Positions 1 through 7,479 of a stretch of DNA of 64,000 nt are shown piece after piece. Position numbers and translations under genes: made by a program. The notes under the pieces are model-generated. The model saw only the letters and a program-made list of their open reading frames with translations, had not been told where the DNA came from and did not search any database. Positions within the stretch are counted from its first letter, which is position 1, and the number at the start of each line of letters is the position of its first letter. The stretch is from an uncultured Clostridia bacterium (GTDB lineage: Bacteria; Bacillota; Clostridia; Oscillospirales; Acutalibacteraceae), in the NCBI GenBank assembly GCA_947598155.1, contig CANQFC010000006.1:124001-188000 (forward strand). The letters are read 5' to 3'.

Positions 1-779
1 TTTTCAATTATCTTAATATTATATCCGCCGTTTTCGGATAACTGTTTCGCAAGGTAATAGCCTACTTTACCGCCTCCGATTATCATAATGTTTTTTGTTT
101 TGTGGCGGTAAATTCCGATTTTTTTCATAAACCTGACAAGCTCTTTGCGCGGCGCGGTAATGTAAAGCTTATCGTTTGCCTCCAGCACGGAGTTACCGCG
201 CGGAATAAACACATCGGAATTTCTTTGAACGGCGCACACAAGAACATTGACGTTAAATTTTCTTTGAATTTCAGAAAGCGCCGAGCCGCAAAGCGGGTTG
301 TCATGCTTTAATTTTATTTCGGCAAGGTCGACCGCGCCTTTAGCGAATGATTCCATATTGATGGCCGAGGGGAAATGAAGTACCTTGGCAATTTCACGGG
401 CGGCCGAATATTCGGGGTTGATGGTCATACTAAGCCCCAGTTCATTTTTGAAAAAACCGAACTGTTTGCTGTAATCCGGGTTGCGGACTCTTGCTATTGT
501 GTGTTTAATTCCCGCCGTTTTGGCAACAAGGCAGGAAAGAATATTCAGCTCATCAGTTTGCGTTAGGGCAATGAAAACGTCTGCAGAGTTAACGCCCGCT
601 TCCATCTGAACCCCGTAGCTCGCCGCGTTTCCGCATATTCCCAAAATATCATAGGAATTAACCAAGCGTTCAATGAGCTTTGCGTTTTTGTCGATTACGA
701 CTACATTGTGATTTTCGCCGGAAAGCTGTTCAATAAGCGTTTCTCCGACTTTGCCGGCGCCTGCAATAATTATTTTCAT
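1..779 (-). CDS. trkA: Trk-type potassium uptake NAD-binding protein TrkA, C-terminal part outside window
   Basis: Cytoplasmic regulatory subunit of Trk/Ktr potassium channels, which gates uptake by sensing NAD(H) or ATP and cyclic dinucleotides. The reading frame starts at an ATG at 779, preceded on the minus strand by a GGAG ribosome site. The N-terminus reads MKIIIAGAGKVGETL, a Rossmann glycine motif, followed by an acidic strand end (VVVID). A TrkA-C-like segment follows, then a second Rossmann domain begins near position 90 with IIGGGKVGYYLA. This two-lobed TrkA-N/C, TrkA-N/C layout is that of full-length TrkA (about 450 residues), so roughly 260 residues are visible and the rest lies left of the window. 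The membrane partner TrkH is not seen here and may be adjacent outside. Confidence 0.9.
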   Translation of the reverse strand, partial: MKIIIAGAGKVGETLIEQLSGENHNVVVIDKNAKLIERLVNSYDILGICGNAASYGVQMEAGVNSADVFIALTQTDELNILSCLVAKTAGIKHTIARVRNPDYSKQFGFFKNELGLSMTINPEYSAAREIAKVLHFPSAINMESFAKGAVDLAEIKLKHDNPLCGSALSEIQRKFNVNVLVCAVQRNSDVFIPRGNSVLEANDKLYITAPRKELVRFMKKIGIYRHKTKNIMIIGGGKVGYYLAKQLSENGGYNIKIIE

Positions 780-810
780 TTATAATTCTCCAAATATAAA
801 AATAAACATT

Positions 811-918
811 CGATAAGTGGCTCGCTCCGCCGAGTGTGTGTCAAGGCGCGGCACAGCCGCACGGGGGAAATGGAAACCGCCGCTTACAGAGGCGGGAGAC
901 ATCTTGCCTAAGTTATAA
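811..918 (-). repeat. Dispersed structured repeat, full-type copy (copy 1)
   Basis: Read on the minus strand this begins with ACTTAGGCAAGATGTC, has a central hairpin GCGGC-tgt-GCCGC, then a CCTTGACA segment that can pair back with the 5' end, and ends with a degenerate form of the ..CTTATTGAA tail (CACTTATCGAA). It matches the copies at 23741, 26398 and 42973. It lies in the 276-bp gap between trkA and the next gene, in which I otherwise see only an A/T-rich promoter region. Confidence 0.75.
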
Positions 919-993
919 TATTACCATATTTTATAAAAATTTACAATATATAATCTTTAATATAAGAACACATCATATAAATTTATTTTTTAA

Positions 994-1022
994 TTGACCG
1001 ATAAGTAATTTTATGATAAATT
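994..1022 (+). promoter_or_regulatory. Candidate sigma-A promoter
   Basis: TTGACC, 17-bp spacer, TAAATT, ending 33 bp upstream of the start at 1056. The -10 is imperfect; the call rests on spacing and position in an A/T-rich gap. Confidence 0.45.
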
Positions 1023-1055
1023 AAAATAAAATAAGATAAATATGGGGGAATTTAT

Positions 1056-1979
1056 ATGAACAAAAAAATAAAAATCGCTTTATCCGTTTTAATTGCGCTT
1101 GTTCTTGTTCTCGCGGCGTCGCTCGGGATTTTTCTTGCAGTTTTCCCGTTGCACCCAAAAGTTCGGATTCAACCTGCGGAAAGCAGAGTTAAAAATACAG
1201 ATGAAATTTTGATTGCGAGCTTTAATACCGCCGCGCCGTGGGGCAATTTCTTTAACGGAACATATACAACGCGCAGAGCGTACCTTTTTGCGGAGCAGGT
1301 AAACAAAATTATGCCCGACACGCTCGGCGTTCAGGAGATGAACAGCGATTGGGTTGAGAAAATGGAAAAGCTTTTGCCGCAATACGCCTATTACGGAGTA
1401 AAAAGAGGCGGCGACAGCAGTGAAAAGACCTCCGAAATGAGCGGTATTTTTTATCTTAAAGACAAATTTACACTGCTTGACAGCGGAACGTTTTGGATTT
1501 CTGAAACGCCCGAAAAGGAGTCGCATTTTGAAGGCGCAGGGTGTAACAGAGTTTGCTCGTTTGTCATTCTTGAAAACAAGGAGGACGGGATGCGCTTTGC
1601 CCATTTTAATACTCATCTTGACAATGTAAGCGATGAAGCGCAAAATCTCGGCGGAGAGCTGATTGCGCGTTACGCAGATGAAATACGCAAAAAATATGAC
1701 GGCGTCAATATTGCCGTCACAGGGGATTTTAATCAGTATTCGGAAAGCCCAGCGTGCGTTACCTTAGAGAAAAACGGGTACATAAACGTGGGCAAAGCAT
1801 TGGGAAAAGACGGGCTTTTGACGTACAACGCGTGGACAAGGGAGACCGAGGGCGCTCCGATAGACTTTATATTTATAAACGGCAGTTTTTCGGCAAAGGA
1901 TTACTCGGTAATTCATTACGACGGCGTAAAAAGCAACGTTTCGGATCACTATATGATTACGGCAGAGCTTGAATTTTAG
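1056..1979 (+). CDS. Membrane-anchored endonuclease/exonuclease/phosphatase-family protein
   Basis: 307 residues. An N-terminal hydrophobic segment (about residues 6-30) after a lysine-rich start suggests an uncleaved signal anchor with the catalytic domain outside the cell. The DNase I-like metallo-phosphodiesterase motifs appear in order: SFNTAAP (Asn), GVQEM (metal Glu), FAHFNTHLD (His), GDFNQ (Asp/Asn) and SDHYMI (Asp-His) near the C-terminus. Members act on nucleic acids, inositol phosphates or sphingomyelin; nothing here fixes the substrate. The start follows a GGGGGAA ribosome site. It stands alone, with a repeat fragment and a terminator directly downstream. Confidence 0.8.
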   Translation: MNKKIKIALSVLIALVLVLAASLGIFLAVFPLHPKVRIQPAESRVKNTDEILIASFNTAAPWGNFFNGTYTTRRAYLFAEQVNKIMPDTLGVQEMNSDWVEKMEKLLPQYAYYGVKRGGDSSEKTSEMSGIFYLKDKFTLLDSGTFWISETPEKESHFEGAGCNRVCSFVILENKEDGMRFAHFNTHLDNVSDEAQNLGGELIARYADEIRKKYDGVNIAVTGDFNQYSESPACVTLEKNGYINVGKALGKDGLLTYNAWTRETEGAPIDFIFINGSFSAKDYSVIHYDGVKSNVSDHYMITAELEF

Positions 1980-1988
1980 CTTATATTA

Positions 1989-2006
1989 AATAAGGGGCTT
2001 GCCCCG
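1989..2006 (-). repeat. Short repeat fragment (AATAAGGGGCTTGCCCCG)
   Basis: The palindromic end module of the dispersed repeat family, 10 bp after the stop codon at 1979 and directly upstream of the terminator. Confidence 0.7.
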
Positions 2007-2012
2007 CAAAAT

Positions 2013-2041
2013 GGCGCGGCCGTAAGGCTGCGCCGTTTTTT
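2013..2041 (+). terminator. Rho-independent terminator
   Basis: Hairpin GGCGCGGCC-gtaa-GGCTGCGCC with one mismatched pair, followed by GTTTTTTA. Ends the transcript of the gene at 1056-1979. Confidence 0.8.
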
Positions 2042-2045
2042 ATGC

Positions 2046-2228
2046 CTACTTCTTTTTCCTATACGCCTGAAACATCACGAATGTGAGAGCGCCCAGCGCA
2101 ATGCCAAAGCAGATACCCACGCCTATTCCGGCGTAGCTTTTCAACACTTTGCAGAAAATCACGCTGAAAAGGATGCCCATAGATATTCCAACGCTCAATC
2201 CGACGCTTACAGCCGAACCTCGTTTCAT
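2046..2228 (-). CDS. Small glycine-rich two-helix membrane protein
   Basis: 60 residues, not recognised. Two predicted membrane helices (about residues 7-27 and 32-54) are rich in small residues (GLSVGISMG, GIGVGICFGIALG), a pattern that suits tight helix packing. The C-terminus is basic (YRKKK), so both ends are probably cytoplasmic. A GAGG ribosome site lies about 10 bp before the ATG. It lies 197 bp downstream of the V-ATPase D gene on the same strand; it could be the last gene of that transcript or independent. I see no gene in the 197-bp gap. Confidence 0.5.
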   Translation of the reverse strand: MKRGSAVSVGLSVGISMGILFSVIFCKVLKSYAGIGVGICFGIALGALTFVMFQAYRKKK

Positions 2229-2425
2229 TACTGGTTTGCCTCGCTTTCACACGCCTTTATTTTTTTGAAAAGGAAACAATTACACAAACGGAAATTTATC
2301 AAATTCAATATTGAATTTTTTGCCTAAATCAAAACCGAAAGAGGGGCGTTTTCGCTTTTTTGGCTTTGGCGACGGCAGTTCCGCACAATGCCTTGTTTTT
2401 CCCGTTCCGCCGAAATAAAGTCCGA

Positions 2426-3037
2426 TTATTTTGATTCTTTTCTCGCTTTTATAACCTTTAATCTTGTAAAATCTTCGCGCTCTTTTTCGTCAAGCGCCTC
2501 GCTGATTTCTTTAATGTCCGCGTTAAATTTCGGAATCATAATGTTGTTGAGCGCGTTTGCCCGTTTACGAGTCGTTTTAACGGCGTCGGCAAGGCGGTAA
2601 ACGTCGCATTCGATTTCCGCAAGGCGAACCGTTTTCATTTTCGCCTCGTTAAAATAAAAGTAAGCCTTGTCAAGATATCCGTTTGAGGCGACAAGCCCAA
2701 AATACGGCATTAACGGCTGTTTTTCCGAGGATATTACGGGAATTTCCACTCCCATAACGGATTTGAAATCCATTGAGAGTGAGGAGTCCTCGGGGACGGT
2801 GTGAGCAAAACTTTCACAAAATCCGAGCGTCGTGTTTGCAAGGCGCAAAAAGCGGTAAGCCTTTTCATAGCAATCGTTTACCTCTTTGCGAATATTTGCC
2901 GCGTCGTCAACAAGGTTCATCATTTCACGGACAAGTATATTCTTTTTTCTGTCCATAAGGTCAAAGCCGAGCAACGCCAAGTCAAGCGACTTCTTTGCGG
3001 CGGCAAGATTGGCTTTCGTTGCGGCGGTTTGCGCCAT
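2426..3037 (-). CDS. atpD: V-type ATP synthase subunit D (central stalk)
   Basis: 203 residues. Central-rotor subunit D of the bacterial V/A-type ATPase: a long antiparallel coiled coil inside the A3B3 head that couples to the membrane rotor. The N-terminus (ATKANLAAAKKSLDLALLG) and the C-terminal helix ending FTRLKVIKARKESK are typical, and the length is normal. An upstream in-frame ATG at 3076 is possible, but the ATG at 3037 has GGAGGTG at ideal spacing and begins where family members begin. It is the last clear gene of the operon, separated from atpB by 54 bp that contain a repeat copy. Confidence 0.93.
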   Translation of the reverse strand: MAQTAATKANLAAAKKSLDLALLGFDLMDRKKNILVREMMNLVDDAANIRKEVNDCYEKAYRFLRLANTTLGFCESFAHTVPEDSSLSMDFKSVMGVEIPVISSEKQPLMPYFGLVASNGYLDKAYFYFNEAKMKTVRLAEIECDVYRLADAVKTTRKRANALNNIMIPKFNADIKEISEALDEKEREDFTRLKVIKARKESK

Positions 3038-3065
3038 TGTAACACCTCCGTTAAAAAATTTATAA

Positions 3066-3089
3066 TGACGGGGCAAGCCCCTTATTGAA
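3066..3089 (+). repeat. Short repeat copy inside the V-ATPase operon
   Basis: Perfect form of the end module, TGACGGGGCAAGCCCCTTAT plus TGAA, two bases beyond the stop codon of atpB and about 29 bp before the start of atpD. Nearly all other junctions in this operon are 15 bp or less. Confidence 0.75.
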
Positions 3090-3091
3090 CG

Positions 3092-4459
3092 TTATTTTTT
3101 GCAGTATTTTTTAAGGATTTTTTCGTCTGTTCTGTCAAGCTCCGAGTCGGGAAGCGATGACAACAGAGACCAGCCGAGGTCAAGAGTTTCCTCGATACTT
3201 CTGCATTCGGTAAAACTTTGGCGGATAAATTTATCTTCAAATTCTTTTCCGAATTTTAACAGCGCCTTGTCTGAGGGCGACAGCTCGTCTTCGCCTATAA
3301 CCGATGAAAGAGCGCGGGCGTCATGGACCTTTGCGTATGAAGCGAGCAACTGATTCGCGAGGGCGGGGTGATCCTCTCTTGTGAAGCCCTCGCCTATGCC
3401 GTCTTTCATAAGACGTGAAAGCGACGGCAAAACGCTGACTGGCGGATAAATGCCTTTTGAGTCAAGACCACGGTCAAGAACAATCTGCCCCTCGGTAATG
3501 TACCCCGTAAGGTCGGGGATAGGGTGCGTTATATCGTCGTTCGGCATAGTTAAAATCGGTATTTGCGTAACGGAGCCTTTTTTGCCGTTTATCATACCGG
3601 CACGCTCATAAATTGAGGCAAGGTCCGAATAAAGATACCCCGGAAAGCCCTTACGGCTTGGAATTTCGCCCTTTGTTGAGCTGTACTCACGCAGTGCCTC
3701 GGCGTAAGACGTCATATCGGTCATAACCACAAGAACGTGCTTTCCCAGTTTAAACGCCAGGTATTCGGCGGCGGTCAAAGCGCATTTAGGGGTCATAATT
3801 CTTTCGGTTATCGGGTCGTTCGCAAGGTTTAAAAACATTACGACTCTGTTCATAACATTTGACGATGCAAACTGCGAACGGAAATATGACGCGACGTCGT
3901 TCTTAACGCCCATAGCGGCAAAAACTATCGCAAAGTCATCGCTGTCGGCAATAGCGGATTGCCGCACTATTTGAACCGCAAGCTCATTATGTTTCATACC
4001 GGAACCCGAAAAAATGGGAAGCTTTTGCCCGCGTATGAGTGTTGCGAGAGCGTCAATTGACGAAATGCCCGTTCTTATATAGTTTTTGGGATATTCTCTT
4101 GAAACCGGGTTTATCGGAGCGCCGTTTACATCGCGCTTTTCTTCCGGGTAAACCTCGCCGAAACCGTCCTTCGGGCGGCCCAAGCCGTCAAAAACTCTGC
4201 CAAGAATTTCGGGAGAGAGCGGCAAACTCATACTTTCACCTGTAAAGACTGTTCTTGTGTTAAACGCGGACATTCCCTTTGTGCCTTCAAAAACCTGAAG
4301 CGTTACTTTTTTGCCGTCAATTTTAACTACTCTTCCTGTTCGGATTTCTCCGCTGTCAAGGAAAAAATGCGCTATTTCTTCATACACGGGGCTTTCAACG
4401 CCGTCTATAACAATAAGAGAGCCGTTTATTTCGCAAATTTTTGTATATTCGATTTTCAC
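3092..4459 (-). CDS. atpB: V-type ATP synthase subunit B
   Basis: About 455 residues. Non-catalytic nucleotide-binding subunit of the A3B3 head. It shows the beta-barrel start ([19 protein letters not shown]), a degenerate P-loop position ([14 protein letters not shown]), [18 protein letters not shown], and [17 protein letters not shown] followed by the [19 protein letters not shown] block of B subunits. A GTG at 4468 would lie too close to the ribosome site AGAGGTGA; the GTG at 4459 has about 8 bp spacing and matches the usual N-terminus, so I use it. It begins 12 bp after the stop of atpA. Confidence 0.95.
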   Translation of the reverse strand: MKIEYTKICEINGSLIVIDGVESPVYEEIAHFFLDSGEIRTGRVVKIDGKKVTLQVFEGTKGMSAFNTRTVFTGESMSLPLSPEILGRVFDGLGRPKDGFGEVYPEEKRDVNGAPINPVSREYPKNYIRTGISSIDALATLIRGQKLPIFSGSGMKHNELAVQIVRQSAIADSDDFAIVFAAMGVKNDVASYFRSQFASSNVMNRVVMFLNLANDPITERIMTPKCALTAAEYLAFKLGKHVLVVMTDMTSYAEALREYSSTKGEIPSRKGFPGYLYSDLASIYERAGMINGKKGSVTQIPILTMPNDDITHPIPDLTGYITEGQIVLDRGLDSKGIYPPVSVLPSLSRLMKDGIGEGFTREDHPALANQLLASYAKVHDARALSSVIGEDELSPSDKALLKFGKEFEDKFIRQSFTECRSIEETLDLGWSLLSSLPDSELDRTDEKILKKYCKK

Positions 4460-4471
4460 ACTTTTCACCTC

Positions 4472-6226
4472 TTATCGAAGAATGGCGTTTATTGCGGCGT
4501 CAACATCGCCGTTAAGGTCGTCAAACATTTCGGGATTTTTATTAGGAATGTCGTATTTCATCTTTATAAGACGTTCAAAAAGCCCCGTTGCAGTTATCTT
4601 TGAAATGGGAATCTGCCGTGCAATAATCTCCTGCGAACGGTCGTAAAGGTGAAGAATTGCCTGCATCATCTTCAGCTGTTTTTCCGCAGGCACAAAGGTA
4701 TCGTCGCTGTGAAAGGCGTTTTGCTGTAAAAAACCGACTCTTATAACCCTTGCAATTTCAATAATCAGCTTTTGGTCGTCCGGCAGAACGTCCGCTCCGA
4801 TAAGCTTTACAATTTCCATAAGATTTGTTTCTTCAGAAAGAATTGAGGTCAGCCTGTCGCGGCAGGCGGTAAATTCGGGGCCGACGTTTTCATTGTACCA
4901 ATCGGAAAGGTCGCCCGTATATTCGCTGTAAGACGTAGTCCAATTTATGGCGGGGTAATGGCGCGCGTAGGCGAGCGATTTGTCAAGAGCCCAAAAACAT
5001 CTCGTAAAGCGCTTTGTATTTTGCGTTACCGGTTCGGAAAAGTCCGCTCCCTGAGGTGAAACAGCGCCGATTATGGTAACGGAGCCCTCTGTACCATTCA
5101 AATTTTTAAAATAACCGCTCCTTTCGTAAAATTCCGAAAGGCGCGAGGGCAAATACGCGGGGAAACCCTCGTCGGCAGGAATTTCTTCAAGTCTGCCCGA
5201 AATTTCACGCAGAGCCTCTGCCCAGCGTGAAGTTGAATCCGCCATAATGGCCGTATGGTATCCCATATCTCTGTAATATTCGGCAAGCGTAATGCCGGTG
5301 TAAATTGAAGCCTCTCGGGCGGCAACGGGCATATTTGAGGTGTTCGCAATAAGCACGGTCCTTGAGAGGAGCGATTTTCCCGTTCGCGGGTCCTTAAGCT
5401 CGGAAAATTCGTTTAACACCTGAGTCATTTCGTTGCCTCGCTCGCCGCATCCGACGTAAATTATTATATCGGCGTCGCACCATTTGGCGAGCTGATGCTG
5501 AGTCATTGTTTTACCTGTGCCGAACCCTCCGGGAATTGCGGCCGCGCCGCCCTTTGCAATCGGAAAAACGGCGTCTATAACCCTTTGCCCGGTAATAAGC
5601 GGCTTTGAAAGAGGCAGGCGTTCCCTCACCGGCCTTGACATTCTGATGGGCCAGCGCTGAGCAAGTTTTAATTCGTGGATTTTGCCGTCTTTGTCCGTAA
5701 CTTCGGCTATTGTGTCGGTGACGGTGTACTCTCCGTCCGGCGCCGCCTTTGTTACGGTGCCCTGAATGTTCGGCGGTACAAGAGCTTTGTGCGTGATTGA
5801 GTCGGTTTCGGGGCAGGACGCCAAAATTTCGCCTCCGAAAACAAGGTCGCCCTTATGAAGCAGAACATTTACCTGCCATTTTTTTGTTTCGCTTATGGCG
5901 GGGATATTTATTCCCTTTTCTATGAACGCGCCCGAAATTTCCTTAATAATGTTAAGCGGACGCTCAATTCCGTCAAATATATTGCCGAGTATTCCGGGCC
6001 CTAACGTTACGCTCATAGGCGAGTGTGAGGAAAAAACCGATTCGCCCGGGGTGAGCCCCGCCGTTTCCTCATAAACCTGAATTGTTGTATATTCGTCCGA
6101 AAGGCCGATAACCTCGCCGATAAGTTTTTTTTCGCCGACATAAACGGTCTCCGTCATTTGTAAGTCCGTTTTGCCCTTAACCGTCACAACGGGGCCGTTG
6201 ATGCCGTAAATTTTATATTCTGACAT
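4472..6226 (-). CDS. atpA: V-type ATP synthase subunit A (catalytic)
   Basis: 584 residues, normal length. Catalytic ATPase subunit. The Walker A loop reads GGFGTGKTMTQ, preceded by the family's bulge domain (residues about 110-190). Other signatures are GCGERGNEMTQVLNEF, ADSTSRWAEALREISGRLEEIPADEGFPAYL and YFKNLNGTEGSVTIIGAVSPQGADFSEPV. It makes or hydrolyses ATP in exchange with ion movement through the membrane rotor. It sits between atpE and atpB with 12-bp gaps, so it is translationally close-packed. Confidence 0.97.
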   Translation of the reverse strand: MSEYKIYGINGPVVTVKGKTDLQMTETVYVGEKKLIGEVIGLSDEYTTIQVYEETAGLTPGESVFSSHSPMSVTLGPGILGNIFDGIERPLNIIKEISGAFIEKGINIPAISETKKWQVNVLLHKGDLVFGGEILASCPETDSITHKALVPPNIQGTVTKAAPDGEYTVTDTIAEVTDKDGKIHELKLAQRWPIRMSRPVRERLPLSKPLITGQRVIDAVFPIAKGGAAAIPGGFGTGKTMTQHQLAKWCDADIIIYVGCGERGNEMTQVLNEFSELKDPRTGKSLLSRTVLIANTSNMPVAAREASIYTGITLAEYYRDMGYHTAIMADSTSRWAEALREISGRLEEIPADEGFPAYLPSRLSEFYERSGYFKNLNGTEGSVTIIGAVSPQGADFSEPVTQNTKRFTRCFWALDKSLAYARHYPAINWTTSYSEYTGDLSDWYNENVGPEFTACRDRLTSILSEETNLMEIVKLIGADVLPDDQKLIIEIARVIRVGFLQQNAFHSDDTFVPAEKQLKMMQAILHLYDRSQEIIARQIPISKITATGLFERLIKMKYDIPNKNPEMFDDLNGDVDAAINAILR

Positions 6227-6238
6227 AAATCCGCCCCC

Positions 6239-6820
6239 TTAAAATACTTTAAAATCGGCGTTCTCAAAGAAAGCCTTTTTTTCGTCGCCGAGCCTTGACT
6301 CCAAGGTGTCGTCCGCGCGCAGATTTTCGGATTTATCCGTTGCGATAATTCCACCTAACTTGATTTGCTCGCTCTCGCGGATTTCCGCTTGCGGAGCGAC
6401 TTCTTTTAAGACGGAGGAGTAAACCGCGTCGCACGGGCGAATATAAAATATAATTTCGGTACCGACTGCGCCGACAAGCCTTTGAGCGCTTCTTTTCAAA
6501 AAGGCAGAGTACTCGGCGGAGGCGGTAAAATCCCTGATTTTCAGGGTCGCCTCATCAAAAATGCCGTCTGCAAGTTCATTCCTCAGATTTGAAAGCGCAA
6601 GCCTTTTGCCGGATTCATATTCAGCCGCTTTAAGCGCGGCTTCGGATTGAATTTTGCCGATTTCACGGTTTGTATTGCTTTTGCTGATGTCGACAGCCTG
6701 TTTTTTATATGCCGTAATTTCCTTTTGCGTTTGCGTTTCGGCGGTGCGCTCCAGCTTTTTGCATTGCGCGTCCGCATAATCGGTAACGCTTTTCAGAAAA
6801 ATTTCAAGGCGGTTATCCAT
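6239..6820 (-). CDS. atpE: V-type ATP synthase subunit E (peripheral stalk)
   Basis: 193 residues. The N-terminal half is a long charged helix rich in Glu, Lys and Ala (CKKLERTAETQTQKEITAYK), and the C-terminal half is a globular alpha/beta region ending in an acidic segment: the E subunit pattern. E pairs with the H/G coiled-coil subunit to form the outer stalks holding the A3B3 head. The start has AAGGAGGCG at good spacing. Sequence similarity in this family is low, so the call leans on position in the operon and layout. Confidence 0.85.
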   Translation of the reverse strand: MDNRLEIFLKSVTDYADAQCKKLERTAETQTQKEITAYKKQAVDISKSNTNREIGKIQSEAALKAAEYESGKRLALSNLRNELADGIFDEATLKIRDFTASAEYSAFLKRSAQRLVGAVGTEIIFYIRPCDAVYSSVLKEVAPQAEIRESEQIKLGGIIATDKSENLRADDTLESRLGDEKKAFFENADFKVF

Positions 6821-6832
6821 TCTTACGCCTCC

Positions 6833-7138
6833 TTAAAGTTTTACTCCGACAGCGTTTCTGATGTAATCGGTAACATTATCCGAAGAATTGTTTTGAGGGT
6901 CGCTGTCCGGAATTTCAGTAATAAGCGGAAGATTTTTCTTCTTGAGCTCGGTCAAAGAGCTTCCCAATCTTTTGGCAACGCCGGGCGTAATTAAAATTAT
7001 GCCGACGTCTTCATTTCGGCTTATTTTTTCTATTTCGTCAAGGGCGTTTTCGTCTTTTTGCAGGAGTTGTCCCTTGATACCGGCAAGACGCATCCCGACA
7101 ACCGAGTCGGGGTCGTCCGAAAGCAGATAAAATTTCAT
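6833..7138 (-). CDS. atpF: V-type ATP synthase subunit F (central stalk)
   Basis: 101 residues. Small Rossmann-like subunit F, which binds D in the central rotor. Recognised by MKFYLLSDDPDSVVGMRLAGI at the start, the GIILITPGVAKRL strand-helix and LITEIPDSD. Length is typical. It starts 2 bp after the proteolipid gene ends. F precedes E here, whereas in the Enterococcus ntp operon the corresponding gene comes after E and C. Confidence 0.9.
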   Translation of the reverse strand: MKFYLLSDDPDSVVGMRLAGIKGQLLQKDENALDEIEKISRNEDVGIILITPGVAKRLGSSLTELKKKNLPLITEIPDSDPQNNSSDNVTDYIRNAVGVKL

Positions 7139-7140
7139 TT

Positions 7141-7479
7141 TTATACCTTCTGAAGAATAAGGATAGATACAACGAATCCGAAAAGGATAATTGATTCGCC
7201 GAGCGCGACGAAAATGATTGATTTACCGAATGTCTTGGGATTTTCAGCGTTTGCGGCAATAGCGGCAGGCGCGCCGGCGGCTATTGCGATACCACCGCCT
7301 ATACCTGCAAGCGAGGTTACGATAGCGGCGGCCAAAAGGCCCATACCTTTTGCAAAACCTGTGCCGTCCGCAGAAGACTGAGCGGCTGTCGAATCCTCGG
7401 CAAAAGCGAACATTGACATTGACGCCGCAAGAACAGCGGCAACGGCTATGATGCAAATAATCTTTTTAAAGTTTTTCAT
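7141..7479 (-). CDS. atpK: V-type ATP synthase subunit K (proteolipid) with leader peptide
   Basis: 112 residues. Rotor-ring proteolipid. The ATG at 7479 has a perfect GGAGG eight bases upstream; longer frames starting up to 7575 lack a site. The first 26 residues (MKNFKKIICIIAVAAVLAASMSMFAFA) look like a cleavable signal peptide and are followed by an acidic linker. The two-helix hairpin follows: GLLAAAIVTSLAGIGGGIAIA, and IIFVALGESIILFGFVVSILIL with the ion-carrying Glu in GES. It therefore looks like a single-hairpin (F-type-sized) ring subunit plus a leader, not the duplicated four-helix Enterococcus form. No clear Gln sodium ligand is seen in helix 1, so I do not assign ion specificity. 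It overlaps the end of atpI by 14 bp. Confidence 0.93.
   Translation of the reverse strand: MKNFKKIICIIAVAAVLAASMSMFAFAEDSTAAQSSADGTGFAKGMGLLAAAIVTSLAGIGGGIAIAAGAPAAIAANAENPKTFGKSIIFVALGESIILFGFVVSILILQKV

Noticed and set aside
1089-1643. 184-codon antisense frame over the EEP-family gene
   Set aside because: Shadow of the plus-strand coding sequence, which has complete catalytic motifs; the antisense frame is Lys/Arg-rich without any domain.
2280-2460. Open frame continuing past the end of atpD in another phase, ending FNIEFDKFPFV
   Set aside because: It looks slightly gene-like but has no ATG, GTG or TTG start and no ribosome site, and atpD already ends where the family ends, so a frameshift is not needed.
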